Positions 50,684 through 59,027 of a stretch of 64,000 nt of DNA are shown here, in pieces. How positions within the stretch are numbered: position 1 is the stretch's first letter; the number at the start of each line of letters is the position of its first letter. The notes beneath the pieces are model-generated. The model saw only the letters and a list, made by a program, of their open reading frames with translations, did no database searches and had not been told where the DNA came from. Both the position numbers and the translations under genes were made by a program. The stretch comes from JANPBY01 sp963851405 (lineage in GTDB: Bacteria > Actinomycetota > Actinomycetes > DATJPE01), in NCBI GenBank assembly GCA_963851405.1, contig CAWKPB010000003.1:56229-120228 (forward strand). The letters run 5' to 3'.

Positions 50684-51355
50684 CTAGTCGATCTCGTGGC
50701 GCCCCGACGCCACATAGAGGTGGATGCTGAAGACAAAGACCCACAGCGGGAAGAGCAATTGAACCCCCTCGGGCGCAGGGGCGACCAACAGCAGCGCCAC
50801 GCCGACGAGCGCACCGAAGGCGACCAGCCATCGGGGGAGCAGCTGAGTCCTGGCCCCGAGTGTCGAGACGGTGAAGGCGAAGACCGCGGCCATCCGTGAC
50901 GCGAACGTGTCGATGACCGAGCGAGCGGTGGCCGCGGCGAACTGGCCGACGTCCGTAGACCCTGGGGAGGCGTTCAGCAAGCCCTGCAGCAGGGCGGCCG
51001 CGATGAACAACATGGCCACGAACAGCAGGCCGGATCCGAGGAACACGGTCGCGATGAACTTGTCCTCTCGCACGCCCAGCCGGGTCCGGATGACTCCGAT
51101 GAACCACAAGAAGGCAATGCCCGCGAAGGGGATCAGGTTGATCGCGAGGGTGACCTGCTGCCGCGAGGATTCGTCGGCCCACTCGGCGGCCTGGTCTGGG
51201 TTGTAGGCGGCGCGCATCAGGAGAATCACGGCACCGAGCAGGATGGAGAAGATCAGCCCTGCGACAGCTGCGGCCCGGGGGGTGCGGAGTTCGCGGGCCA
51301 ACTCACGCTGCCGAAGCCGGTGAGGCTCGCTCGGCTCCCGTTCGGAATCCTCCAC
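50684..51355 (-). CDS. Multi-pass membrane protein, unknown function
   Basis: A 223-residue protein with about five hydrophobic segments: AGLIFSILLGAVILLM, LAINLIPFAGIAFLWFIGV, FLGSGLLFVAMLFIAAALL, AVFAFTVSTLGA, and LVAFGALVGVALLLV with LLFPLWVFVFSIHLYVA. The N-terminus is hydrophilic and charged. I do not recognise a characterised family; similar proteins are annotated as hypothetical membrane proteins in actinobacteria. GTG 51355 is the assigned start. It is divergent from the YyaL-type gene. Confidence 0.75.
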   Translation of the reverse strand: MEDSEREPSEPHRLRQRELARELRTPRAAAVAGLIFSILLGAVILLMRAAYNPDQAAEWADESSRQQVTLAINLIPFAGIAFLWFIGVIRTRLGVREDKFIATVFLGSGLLFVAMLFIAAALLQGLLNASPGSTDVGQFAAATARSVIDTFASRMAAVFAFTVSTLGARTQLLPRWLVAFGALVGVALLLVAPAPEGVQLLFPLWVFVFSIHLYVASGRHEID

Positions 51356-51434
51356 CGCCGCAACGTTCCAGGTTTAGGCGTCCAGCGCTAGCGGGCTCGC
51401 GGACATCGACCGGGCGTACTGATCCAATGGGCGG

Positions 51435-53516
51435 GTGACCAACCGGTTGGCAGCTTCGTCCTCGCCGTACCTCCTGCAGCATCAGGACAACCCGGTGGAC
51501 TGGTGGGAATGGGGTCCGGAGGCCCTCGCGGAGGCAAATCGGCGTGGTGTTCCGATGCTGCTCAGCGTCGGCTATGCGGCCTGTCACTGGTGCCATGTCA
51601 TGGCGCACGAATCATTTGAGAATCCGGCCACGGCCGCGGTGATGAATGAGCTGTACGTCAACATCAAGGTCGACCGCGAGGAGCGGCCCGATGTCGACGC
51701 GGTCTACATGGAGTACGTCCAGGCGATGACCGGCCATGGGGGATGGCCGATGACGGCCTTCCTCACGCCCAGTGGCGAGGTGTTCTACGCGGGCACGTAC
51801 TTCCCGCCGACTCCACGCCACGGGATGCCGTCCTTCGAGCAGGTGCTGCGGGCCGTTTCCGCGGCTTGGTCGGAGCGGCCGGAGGAGGCCAAGGCCGCTG
51901 CATCGCGCATCACCGGGGTCTTGGCGCAGCGCACGTCGGCGAGTCCTGGAGTCGGGTCGGAGTCCGGGGCGGGCGAGCCACTCACGGCCGAGCGCCTGGC
52001 CGGTGCCGTACGCAGTGTGTCGGCCACGTACGACTCCAGGGATGGAGGCTTCGGTGATGCGCCGAAGTTCCCGCCGTCCATGGTGCTGGAGTGGCTGCTT
52101 CGGCATCACGCACGCACCGGGTCTGCGCGCGCGCTGGAACTCGCCGAAGGGACCCTCGAGGCGATGGCCCGAGGGGGGATCTACGACCAGCTGGCTGGCG
52201 GGTTCGCGCGCTATTCGGTCGATGCCGGCTGGGTGGTCCCGCACTTCGAAAAGATGTTGTACGACAACGCACTTCTGCTGCGCGTCTATGTCCACTGGTG
52301 GCGTTCGACGGGGCGGCCGATGGCCCAGCGCATTGTCGAGGAGACCGCGCAGTTCCTCCTCGACGAACTGCGGACTCCCGAAGGCGGCTTCGCTTCCGCC
52401 CTGGATGCCGACACCGACGGCGAAGAGGGCCTCACCTATGTCTGGACGCGGGAGCAACTGGCCGAGGTGCTGGGCGAAGACACTGGGACCTGGGCGGCGG
52501 ATCTCCTGTCGGTGACCGTCCACGGCACCTTCGAGGCGGGTGCTTCAACACTGCAGTTGACGAGCGATCCGGGCGACGACAGTCGATGGTCGGCTGCCCG
52601 TCAAAGCCTGCTCACGGCTCGTCGGCTCCGACCACAGCCGGGTCGGGACGACAAGGTCGTATCCGCATGGAACGGGTTGGCGATCGCCGCGCTCGCGGAG
52701 GCCGGCGCCGTCTTCGAGCGGCCCGAGTGGATCGACGCGGCGACCATCTGCGCTGAGCTTGTGTGGGACCTGCACGTCGCCCTGGACGGGGGAGAGGCGC
52801 GGCTCGCCAGGGTCTCGCGAGAAGGGCGCGTCGGCCGGCACGCGGGAGTCCTGGAGGACTACGGGGACGTCGCCGAGGGATTCCTGGCGCTGTACGGGGC
52901 CAGCGCGGACGCGCGGTGGGTGGAACGGGCCGGCGCCCTGCTCGACGTCGTCCGCACCAGGTTCCAGGATGGCGACGGTGGCTTCTATGACACCTCCGAC
53001 GACGCCGAGGCGCTGGTTCGTCGACCCCGCGACGCCACGGACAACGCCACCCCGTCGGGCGGATCGGCAGCCGCTGGGGCGCTGCTCAGCTACGCCGCAC
53101 TGACCGGCTCGGCGGAGCACCGAGACATGGCCGGGCGGGCACTCGCCGGCTGGGCGGAGTTGGGCGCCAGCCATCCTCGGTTCGCCGGGTGGAGCCTGGC
53201 GGTGGCGGAGGCTTGGGCGGACGGTCCTCGCGAGGTGGCCATCGTGGGCGAAGAGGCCGATCCGGCGACCACCGCGCTTCGGTTGGCCGCATCGCGCAGC
53301 CCGGCTCCAGGGGCCGTGGTGGCAGTCGGGGAACCCGGATCGGCAGACCCGCGCGTGGGGCTGCTCGAGCACCGGCCGTTGGTCGACGGCACGGCAACCG
53401 CCTATGTCTGCCGGCACTTCGTCTGTGCCGCCCCCGTCACGTCGGCCGAGGCGCTGGTCACCGCCATGTCGGGACTTTGGCCCGATGGTCAAGGCGGGGC
53501 TGAGCAGATTGAATGA
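51435..53516 (+). CDS. YyaL/DUF255 thioredoxin-domain protein
   Basis: A 693-residue protein of the spermatogenesis-associated-20-like family. The N-terminal thioredoxin-like domain (residues 1-170) has NRLAASSSPYLLQHQDNPVDWWEWG and the CxxC-containing GYAACHWCHVMAHESF, then VDREERPDVD. An alpha/alpha-barrel domain resembling N-acylglucosamine epimerase fills the rest (GGIYDQLAGGFARYSVDAGWVVPHFEKMLYDNA, WNGLAIAALAEAG). A redox or sugar-linked function is possible, but none is proven. The GTG at 51435 matches the conserved N-terminus. Confidence 0.9.
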   Translation: MTNRLAASSSPYLLQHQDNPVDWWEWGPEALAEANRRGVPMLLSVGYAACHWCHVMAHESFENPATAAVMNELYVNIKVDREERPDVDAVYMEYVQAMTGHGGWPMTAFLTPSGEVFYAGTYFPPTPRHGMPSFEQVLRAVSAAWSERPEEAKAAASRITGVLAQRTSASPGVGSESGAGEPLTAERLAGAVRSVSATYDSRDGGFGDAPKFPPSMVLEWLLRHHARTGSARALELAEGTLEAMARGGIYDQLAGGFARYSVDAGWVVPHFEKMLYDNALLLRVYVHWWRSTGRPMAQRIVEETAQFLLDELRTPEGGFASALDADTDGEEGLTYVWTREQLAEVLGEDTGTWAADLLSVTVHGTFEAGASTLQLTSDPGDDSRWSAARQSLLTARRLRPQPGRDDKVVSAWNGLAIAALAEAGAVFERPEWIDAATICAELVWDLHVALDGGEARLARVSREGRVGRHAGVLEDYGDVAEGFLALYGASADARWVERAGALLDVVRTRFQDGDGGFYDTSDDAEALVRRPRDATDNATPSGGSAAAGALLSYAALTGSAEHRDMAGRALAGWAELGASHPRFAGWSLAVAEAWADGPREVAIVGEEADPATTALRLAASRSPAPGAVVAVGEPGSADPRVGLLEHRPLVDGTATAYVCRHFVCAAPVTSAEALVTAMSGLWPDGQGGAEQIE

Positions 53517-53520
53517 AGGC

Positions 53521-53991
53521 ATGGCCAAAGACACCAGCACCGGGCTCGCCGATCAGGTCGAGGGCATCACGTCGGGGGTTGTCGTCGGCCATGACGGTTC
53601 GGATTCTGCGGATCGCGCGCTCACGTTCGGGGCGGAGGAAGCTCGCCTGCGTGGGGTCGAGCTCCATCTGGTCCGGGCCTGGTCGATCACCACGGTGCCC
53701 CGCCCTGCGGGCGTACCCCATGGTGTGGTCGCCTCAGCTGAGGAATACACGGCCAGCGTCCAAGCCGAGTTGGAGGCCACTGCGCTGCGCGTTCTGGGGC
53801 CTGACCACTCCGCGCGCATCCACGTGGTGCACGGCGCTGCCGCAGCGTCCTTGATCGCCGCGTCGAAGTTCGCGGATGTGATGGTGGTCGCGTCGCGGGG
53901 CTTGGGCGGATTCGTGGGTCTGCTCGTCGGATCGACCTCCGAACAGGTCGTACGGCATGCCGATTGCCCGGTTGTGGTCGTCCGCGGCTAG
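53521..53991 (+). CDS. Universal stress protein
   Basis: A 156-residue UspA-domain protein. The first strand GVVVGHDGSDSADRALTFGAEEARLRG and the ATP-binding end motif VVASRGLGGFVGLLVGSTSEQVVRHADCPVVVVRG (G-2x-G-9x-G-S/T) are intact, so it probably binds ATP. Such proteins respond to hypoxia or starvation. ATG 53521 comes four bases after the YyaL stop, so they are likely co-transcribed. A palindromic element follows the stop. Confidence 0.93.
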   Translation: MAKDTSTGLADQVEGITSGVVVGHDGSDSADRALTFGAEEARLRGVELHLVRAWSITTVPRPAGVPHGVVASAEEYTASVQAELEATALRVLGPDHSARIHVVHGAAAASLIAASKFADVMVVASRGLGGFVGLLVGSTSEQVVRHADCPVVVVRG

Positions 53992-54016
53992 GCCGTCCCT
54001 TTCCCCGCCCTCTCTT

Positions 54017-54070
54017 GCCGAAAGCGGCGAAAGCGACCCTTTCTGGCGAAAGAAGGGTCGCCTTGTCGGC
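54017..54070. repeat. Palindromic element between convergent genes
   Basis: Nested inverted repeats are visible: outer GCCGA (54017-54021) with TCGGC (54066-54070), and inner GCGACCCTTTC (54033-54043) with GAAGGGTCGC (54052-54061), leaving an 8-base loop. It lies between the convergent usp and haemolysin-III genes, where it could end transcription from both sides. Parts recur near 49530-49605. Confidence 0.6.
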
Positions 54071-54092
54071 ACTCGGCGGGGTGGGGGGCGGG

Positions 54093-54836
54093 CTAGCGGG
54101 TGACGACGAGCCCTACGGCGACGAACTGGGTGAGATAGCCGAGCAGCGTGAACGCGTGGAAGACCTCGTGGTAGCCGAACCAGGTCGGGAACGGGTCGGG
54201 GCGGCGGAGCGCGTAGATCACGCCGCCAACGGTGTAGAACGCGCCGCCGGCCGCCAGCAGGATGAGTACGGCCCAGCCTCCGACCTGCGCGAACTCCGGC
54301 AGGAAGAACACCGCCGTCCACCCGAGGAGCACGTAGGCGGGGACGTAGAGCCAGCGGGGAGCGCCCACCCACAACACCCGGAAGGCGATGCCGAGAATGG
54401 CCGCCGTCCACACCAGCCACAACAAGGCGGCCTGGCGGGAGCCCTCGAGCAGGATCACCGTGAACGGGGTGTAGGTGCCCGCGATCAACAAGAAGATGTT
54501 CGCGTGGTCGAAGCGCTTGAGCACCCCGTGAGTTTTGGGCCCCCACCGCCCTCGGTGATAGATCGCTGAGACCGTGAAGAGCAGGGTCGTGGCGACCGCG
54601 TAAACCACGACCGAGGCGAGTTCGCCACCGCCGCGCGCCAGCAGGATCAGCGCGATCCCGCCCACCGCGGCGAAGGGTGCAGCGCCCAGGTGCAGCCAGC
54701 CGCGCAGGCGGGGCTTGACCGACTCCGGAACGTGGGCGCCGGCTCGCTCGACCGCGGTCCCGACGGTCCGGTCCAGGGTCCGACCGACCGATTCCCCGAC
54801 TGAGGCTTCGGTGTCCGGACGGAGGTCGTGCTGCAT
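54093..54836 (-). CDS. Haemolysin III/PAQR-family membrane protein
   Basis: A 247-residue seven-helix membrane protein. Helix segments are separated by conserved SAIYHRGRWGPKTHGVLKRFDHANIFLLIAGTYTPF and FGYHEVFHAFTLLGYL, which hold the three histidines and the Ser/Asp of the PAQR/HlyIII metal site. Bacterial members affect membrane fluidity or act as putative hydrolases; haemolysis is not implied. ATG 54836 was chosen over GTG 54872, which would overlap the palindromic operator upstream. Confidence 0.9.
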   Translation of the reverse strand: MQHDLRPDTEASVGESVGRTLDRTVGTAVERAGAHVPESVKPRLRGWLHLGAAPFAAVGGIALILLARGGGELASVVVYAVATTLLFTVSAIYHRGRWGPKTHGVLKRFDHANIFLLIAGTYTPFTVILLEGSRQAALLWLVWTAAILGIAFRVLWVGAPRWLYVPAYVLLGWTAVFFLPEFAQVGGWAVLILLAAGGAFYTVGGVIYALRRPDPFPTWFGYHEVFHAFTLLGYLTQFVAVGLVVTR

Positions 54837-54846
54837 GGGGCGACCA

Positions 54847-54868
54847 TAACCTACGGTTGCGTAAGTTA
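54847..54868. promoter_or_regulatory. Candidate operator (TetR-type palindrome)
   Basis: TAACCTACG (54847-54855) and CGTAAGTTA (54860-54868) form a 9-bp inverted repeat with one mismatch and a 4-base centre. It lies just upstream of the haemolysin-III start. A second inverted repeat, GTTAC/GTAAC (54865-54869 and 54876-54880), overlaps its edge. TTACG/CGTAA half-sites are used by TetR regulators of membrane-lipid genes in actinobacteria, so control of this gene by membrane state is plausible. Confidence 0.5.
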
Positions 54869-54939
54869 CCAACTAGTAACCTCCGGTCCGCCTCCGCCGG
54901 GACGCGGTTCGTCGTTACCCTGAGCCAGGAGGTTGGTGC

Positions 54940-55701
54940 ATGGACCTGTTTGGCCCGCTGTACGGCGCGTACGAGAGCCGGTTGGTGCGTTCCCTCGACC
55001 GCTCCAAGCTGCCGCGCCACGTCGGAGTCATCCTCGATGGCAACCGGCGCTGGGCCCGTGAGGCGGGTCACTCGACGGCGGATGGGCACCAGGCCGGCGC
55101 GGCCAAGATCGAGGAGCTGCTCGGCTGGTGCGACGACATCGGCGTCGAGGTCGTCACCGTGTGGCTGCTGTCCACGGACAACCTGGCCCGCCCCGAGGCA
55201 GAGCTCGCACCGCTGCTGCGCATCATCGAGGGGACCGTCGCCGATCTGGCCGCGAGTCAGCGGTGGGTCGTGCATCCGGTGGGTGCCTTGGATCTGCTTC
55301 CAGACGCGACAGCGGCCGCGCTCAAGGCGTCGGAGGAGGCCACGGCTGACGTCGACGGACTCACGGTCAACGTGGCCGTCGGCTACGGCGGCCGCCGGGA
55401 GATCGCGGACGCCGTTAGATCCCTGTTGCAGGAACAAGCCGACCAAGGCAGTTCGTTGGACGACCTCGCTCAGGTCCTGGACGTGGATCACATTGCTCGA
55501 CACCTCTATACCCGCGGCCAGCCTGACCCTGACCTGGTGATCCGCACCAGCGGCGAGCAGCGTCTCGGGGGCTTTCTGCTGTGGCAGAGCGAGCGATCTG
55601 AGTTCTACTTCTGCGAGGCGTACTGGCCGTCGTTCCGGAAGGTCGACTTCCTTCGCGCCGTGCGGTCCTACGCCGCGCGCCAGCGCCGTTTCGGCTCCTG
55701 A
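54940..55701 (+). CDS. uppS: Z-isoprenyl diphosphate synthase (undecaprenyl/decaprenyl type)
   Basis: A cis-prenyltransferase that elongates allylic diphosphates with IPP to make the lipid carrier for cell-wall synthesis. Catalytic Asp33 is in HVGVILDGNRRWARE, followed by VVTVWLLSTDNLARPEAEL, LTVNVAVGYGGRREIADAV, LVIRTSGEQRLGGFLLWQSERSEFYF and FCEAYWPSFRKVDFLRAV. The 253-residue length is normal. AGGAGG precedes the ATG by seven bases. Chain length (short Z,E-farnesyl or long decaprenyl) cannot be decided from the sequence. Confidence 0.93.
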   Translation: MDLFGPLYGAYESRLVRSLDRSKLPRHVGVILDGNRRWAREAGHSTADGHQAGAAKIEELLGWCDDIGVEVVTVWLLSTDNLARPEAELAPLLRIIEGTVADLAASQRWVVHPVGALDLLPDATAAALKASEEATADVDGLTVNVAVGYGGRREIADAVRSLLQEQADQGSSLDDLAQVLDVDHIARHLYTRGQPDPDLVIRTSGEQRLGGFLLWQSERSEFYFCEAYWPSFRKVDFLRAVRSYAARQRRFGS

Positions 55702-55747
55702 CCCCGAGACCCGCGCGCAGGCTGGTCTCCTGACGTGGCGACGGCGG

Positions 55748-55802
55748 AAGTGCCCGAATCGGAAGCGTTCCTGGCTAGAAGGCGCGTCCCTTTCGGGCAC
55801 TT
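55748..55802. repeat. 55-bp palindromic intergenic repeat, copy 2
   Basis: AAGTGCCCGA (55748-55757) and TCGGGCACTT (55793-55802) are perfect inverted arms, with the same spacing as copy 1 at 3748-3802. Here the element is between two genes on the same strand (uppS and phoH). Arm bases are the best conserved part between the copies, as expected for a selected hairpin or a mobile REP-like element. Confidence 0.7.
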
Positions 55803-55939
55803 TCGGCACGTCCGCGAGGTGACCGGGGCGACACGCCGTGCGCGGGGGTCGCCTCATCCACCGCTGGTCGCTCGCACCGACGTAGCGTCATGGGGGAGCG
55901 GCCGGCACGGCGCCGTAGCCGCCTTCGGGAGGCTGCCTC

Positions 55940-57256
55940 GTGCCCGCAACGACCCGTCGTCGCCCCACCTGCCGCACCTACGTCCTCGACACCAGCGTCC
56001 TGCTGAGCGATCCGCATGCGCTCATGCGCTTCGACGAGCACGAGGTCGTCCTCCCCGTGGTGGTGATCACCGAGCTCGAGGCCAAACGGTCGCACCCCGA
56101 GATCGGGTACTTCGCTCGGCAGGCGCTGAGCCTGCTGGACGACCTGCGGGTCAAGCACGGCCGGCTGGACATGCCGCTGCCGCTGAATGACTTCGGAGGC
56201 AGCATCCGGGTCGAGCTCAACCACACGGATCCGAGCGTGCTTCCGGCCGGATTCCGGTTGGCGGACAACGACTCTCGGATTCTGGCGGTGGCGCGCAACC
56301 TGCAGGCCGAGGGCCAAGACGTGGTGCTCGTGAGCAAGGACCTCCCCCTTCGGGTCAAGGCCTCAGCGGTGGGGCTGCAGGCCGAGGAGTACCGCGCGGA
56401 GTTGGCGGTGGAGTCCGGCTGGACCGGGATGTCCGAGCTGGAGATCGACAGCGCCGATCTGGACACCCTCTACGCGGAGCAAAGCCTCGACCTTCCCGCC
56501 GCACGCGAGCTGCCCTGCCACACCGGCCTGGTGCTGCTGAGCGAACGAGGCAGCGGCCTGGGAAGGGTCGCGCCAGACAAGCGGGTACGGCTGGTCCGCG
56601 GCGATCGCGAGGCGTTCGGGCTGCACGGCCGTAGCGCCGAACAGCGGGTCGCGCTGGATCTGTTGCTCGACCCGGAGATCGGCATCGTGTCGTTGGGCGG
56701 TCGCGCGGGCACCGGCAAGTCGGCGCTGGCGTTGTGCGCCGGCCTCGAGTCGGTGCTCGAGCGGCGCGAACACCGCAAGGTCGTGGTGTTCCGGCCGCTG
56801 TATGCCGTCGGTGGCCAGGACCTCGGATACCTCCCCGGCACCGAGGCCGAGAAGATGAGCCCTTGGGGGCAAGCGGTTTTCGACACCTTGTCTGCGCTGA
56901 TGACCACCGAGGTCGTCGACGAGGTCATCGATCGGGGCATGCTCGAGGTGTTACCGCTCACCCACATCCGCGGCCGGTCGCTGCACGACTCCTTCGTCGT
57001 GGTCGATGAGGCGCAAAGCCTGGAGCGCAACGTGTTGCTTACGGTGTTGTCGCGGATCGGTCAGGGCTCGCGGGTCGTGTTGACCCATGACGTCGCCCAG
57101 CGCGACAACCTGCGCGTCGGACGTCACGACGGTGTCGTTGCGGTCGTCGAAAAGCTCAAGGGGCATCCCTTGTTCGCCCACGTGACCCTCACCCGCAGCG
57201 AGCGTTCGCCCATTGCCGCGCTGGTCACCGAGATGCTCGAGGATTTGCCCCTCTGA
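55940..57256 (+). CDS. PIN-PhoH fusion protein (PhoH2 type RNA helicase/ribonuclease)
   Basis: A 438-residue protein with an N-terminal PIN domain (residues 10-150: TYVLDTSVLLSDPHAL, VVITELEAKRSHPEIGYFAR, FRLADNDSRILAVA with the acidic residues) and a C-terminal PhoH ATPase (Walker A GGRAGTGKSALALCAG near 253, Walker B FVVVDEAQSLE near 352, VVLTHDVAQRDN). In mycobacteria this type is an ATP-dependent RNA helicase and ribonuclease. No adjacent antitoxin gene (PhoAT) is evident: the 238 bases upstream hold the 55-bp repeat and no open frame I trust. GTG 55940 is the start. Confidence 0.92.
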   Translation: MPATTRRRPTCRTYVLDTSVLLSDPHALMRFDEHEVVLPVVVITELEAKRSHPEIGYFARQALSLLDDLRVKHGRLDMPLPLNDFGGSIRVELNHTDPSVLPAGFRLADNDSRILAVARNLQAEGQDVVLVSKDLPLRVKASAVGLQAEEYRAELAVESGWTGMSELEIDSADLDTLYAEQSLDLPAARELPCHTGLVLLSERGSGLGRVAPDKRVRLVRGDREAFGLHGRSAEQRVALDLLLDPEIGIVSLGGRAGTGKSALALCAGLESVLERREHRKVVVFRPLYAVGGQDLGYLPGTEAEKMSPWGQAVFDTLSALMTTEVVDEVIDRGMLEVLPLTHIRGRSLHDSFVVVDEAQSLERNVLLTVLSRIGQGSRVVLTHDVAQRDNLRVGRHDGVVAVVEKLKGHPLFAHVTLTRSERSPIAALVTEMLEDLPL

Positions 57257-57344
57257 CTACTGAGCGTGTGCAAGGGATTACTGACGCTGGGTAGTTATGC
57301 ACATCCTGTGACCCAGCCCACGACCGCTCGAGTTGGCATCGCTG

Positions 57345-57515
57345 TGTCTTCGCTGTGAGGCTGGTCTGCGTTCGACCCCATGGACCGACGCGGGCTGGGG
57401 CCCGCGGTCATGGTTCCCACCGACTCCGGTGGCGTCAAGGGGTGACAGCGCGCGGCGCTGCAGACGGGAACCACCACGCAACCTCCGTCAGCGGCACGCG
57501 CACGCCGAGAGGACC
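57345..57515 (+). promoter_or_regulatory. Structured leader, possible c-di-AMP (ydaO-type) riboswitch
   Basis: The 263 bases before the transglycosylase gene have no open frame I trust but strong structure: GGTTCCC (about 57413-57419) pairs with GGGAACC (about 57469-57475), CCACCGACTCCGGTGG forms a hairpin, and the element AAGGGGTGACAGC and later CCGTCAGC recall conserved pieces of ydaO-type RNAs. In actinobacteria such riboswitches often stand before cell-wall lytic genes, as here. The match is by eye and partial; a covariance search would decide. Confidence 0.3.
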
Positions 57516-57519
57516 GTTG

Positions 57520-58212
57520 ATGGACCGGATCGCTATCCGGCGTACAGCCATGGCCCGCGTGGCGCGGGCCAGTTCCACCAGCACGGCGCGTTTCGGGGCC
57601 GCTTCGGTGCTCGTGGTCGCCATGCTGGGGGTCACCCAGACCGCCTTCGGCGCCGTGGATTTCCCGACCATCCCCAGCGCGGAGGCCGCTTCGGTCTCCG
57701 TCGCCCTGGACCGGCACGCGCCCCCGCGCACGGCCGAGGCGGTTCACCACCGCGTCGAGCGCGCGAAGGCGGACCGGATCGAGCAGCAGAGGGCCGACAA
57801 GAAGGCGGCCGCGCGCAAGGCTGCGCAGAAGAAGGCCAAACTGGCCCGCCAGGCCGCGGCCGAACGACGAGCGGCAGCCCTTCGCGCGACTCGGGCCGCA
57901 GCCGCCGTACGGCCGGGCACCAACCGTGCCCTGGGCAAGCAGATGGCGGCGTCCAGGGGCTGGGGCGATGCCCAATTTGTTTGCCTCGATCGGCTGTGGA
58001 CGCGTGAGTCCGGCTGGTCCCAACGCGCGTCTGGATCATCGGGCGCGTACGGCATCCCGCAGGCGCTCCCCGGATCAAAGATGGCAGCCGCCGGCTCGGA
58101 CTGGGCCTCCAACCCGCGCACCCAGATCACCTGGGGGCTCAACTACATCAAGCACCGCTACGGCAGCCCGTGCGGCGCTTGGGGAGCGTTCCTCTCCAAG
58201 GGTTGGTACTGA
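57520..58212 (+). CDS. Secreted lytic transglycosylase-like protein
   Basis: A 230-residue exported protein. The N-terminal signal region is at residues 20-47 (GAASVLVVAMLGVTQTAFGA). An Ala/Lys/Arg-rich helical linker at about 80-130 (RADKKAAARKAAQKKAKLARQAAAERRAAA) may contact the cell wall. The C-terminal domain WTRESGWSQRASGSSGAYGIPQALPGSKMAAAG resembles the catalytic and substrate loop of SLT/resuscitation-type muralytic enzymes, with Glu in WTRESGW as candidate acid. Two cysteines (FVCLDRL and GSPCGAW) could pair. ATG 57520 follows GAGAGGA. Confidence 0.85.
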   Translation: MDRIAIRRTAMARVARASSTSTARFGAASVLVVAMLGVTQTAFGAVDFPTIPSAEAASVSVALDRHAPPRTAEAVHHRVERAKADRIEQQRADKKAAARKAAQKKAKLARQAAAERRAAALRATRAAAAVRPGTNRALGKQMAASRGWGDAQFVCLDRLWTRESGWSQRASGSSGAYGIPQALPGSKMAAAGSDWASNPRTQITWGLNYIKHRYGSPCGAWGAFLSKGWY

Positions 58213-58235
58213 TCAGCGCTGGTTAGAGTTCAGCG

Positions 58236-59012
58236 GTGCCCCCGAGTTCCCCGCTGCTGCCAGCGCTCACCTTCCTGGGTCACTCGACCGTCCTGCTCGA
58301 TATCGGCGGCCACCGCATACTCACCGACCCCGTGCTTCGCCAACGGGTCACCTTCTTGACGAGGCACGCGGTTCCGTTGCCCCCGTCGTTGCACTCGGAC
58401 ATCGACCTGGTCGTGCTGAGCCACCTGCACCATGACCATTGCGACCTGCCCTCACTGCGCACACTCGGGCTCGACATGCCGATGTTGGTCCCCGTGGGGG
58501 CCGGAAAGTGGTTGCGGAGCAAAGGGTTTCGGGATGTCCACGAGCTGATGGTCGGCGAGACGTACGTCGCTGGGGATCTGCGCGTGCGAGCCGTGACTGC
58601 GTTGCACCACGGAAAGCGGGAACCGGTAGGGCCGCACGCCGCGGCCATCGGCTTCATCCTTGAGTCTGGGGCCACGTGCGTGTATTTCGCCGGGGACACC
58701 GACATCTATCCCGCCATGGCCGACCTCGCGGACGAGGTTGACGTGTCGCTGCTGCCGGTGTGGGGCTGGGGCCCCAACCTCGGACCCGGCCATCTCGACC
58801 CCCATCGCGCCGCTCAAGCGGCCGGAGTGATCGGCACCCGGTTCGCCGTACCCGTCCACTGGGGCACCCTGTATCCGTTCGGACTCCGGCGGGCGCTGCC
58901 GGCCAGGCTCTACGATCCACCTCACGCGTTCGCGGCAGCCGTCCAGCGCCTGGACCTGCCGGTCACCGTGCTCCACACAGCTCCCGGCCATCGGGTCAGC
59001 TTCACCCCCTGA
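58236..59012 (+). CDS. MBL-fold metallo-hydrolase, UlaG-like
   Basis: A 258-residue hydrolase. The metal motif VVLSHLHHDHCDLPSLRTL has ligands His63, His65, Asp67 and His68. Further ligands are in TALHHGKR, CVYFAGDTDIY and VPVHWGTLYPFG. It starts with LTFLGHSTVLLDIGGHRILTDPVL, typical of UlaG or NAPE-PLD-like members. The substrate could be a lactone or phosphodiester; it is not determined. GTG 58236 lies 23 bases after the transglycosylase stop. Confidence 0.87.
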   Translation: MPPSSPLLPALTFLGHSTVLLDIGGHRILTDPVLRQRVTFLTRHAVPLPPSLHSDIDLVVLSHLHHDHCDLPSLRTLGLDMPMLVPVGAGKWLRSKGFRDVHELMVGETYVAGDLRVRAVTALHHGKREPVGPHAAAIGFILESGATCVYFAGDTDIYPAMADLADEVDVSLLPVWGWGPNLGPGHLDPHRAAQAAGVIGTRFAVPVHWGTLYPFGLRRALPARLYDPPHAFAAAVQRLDLPVTVLHTAPGHRVSFTP

Positions 59013-59027
59013 CGGAAGGCACACCGC

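Noticed and set aside
53734..55857. A 707-codon minus-strand open frame across usp, the haemolysin-III gene and uppS
   Set aside because: It is antisense to two well-supported plus-strand genes and out of frame with the minus-strand haemolysin-III gene. Its translation is Arg/Pro/Gly-rich with no family motif, a GC-driven shadow.
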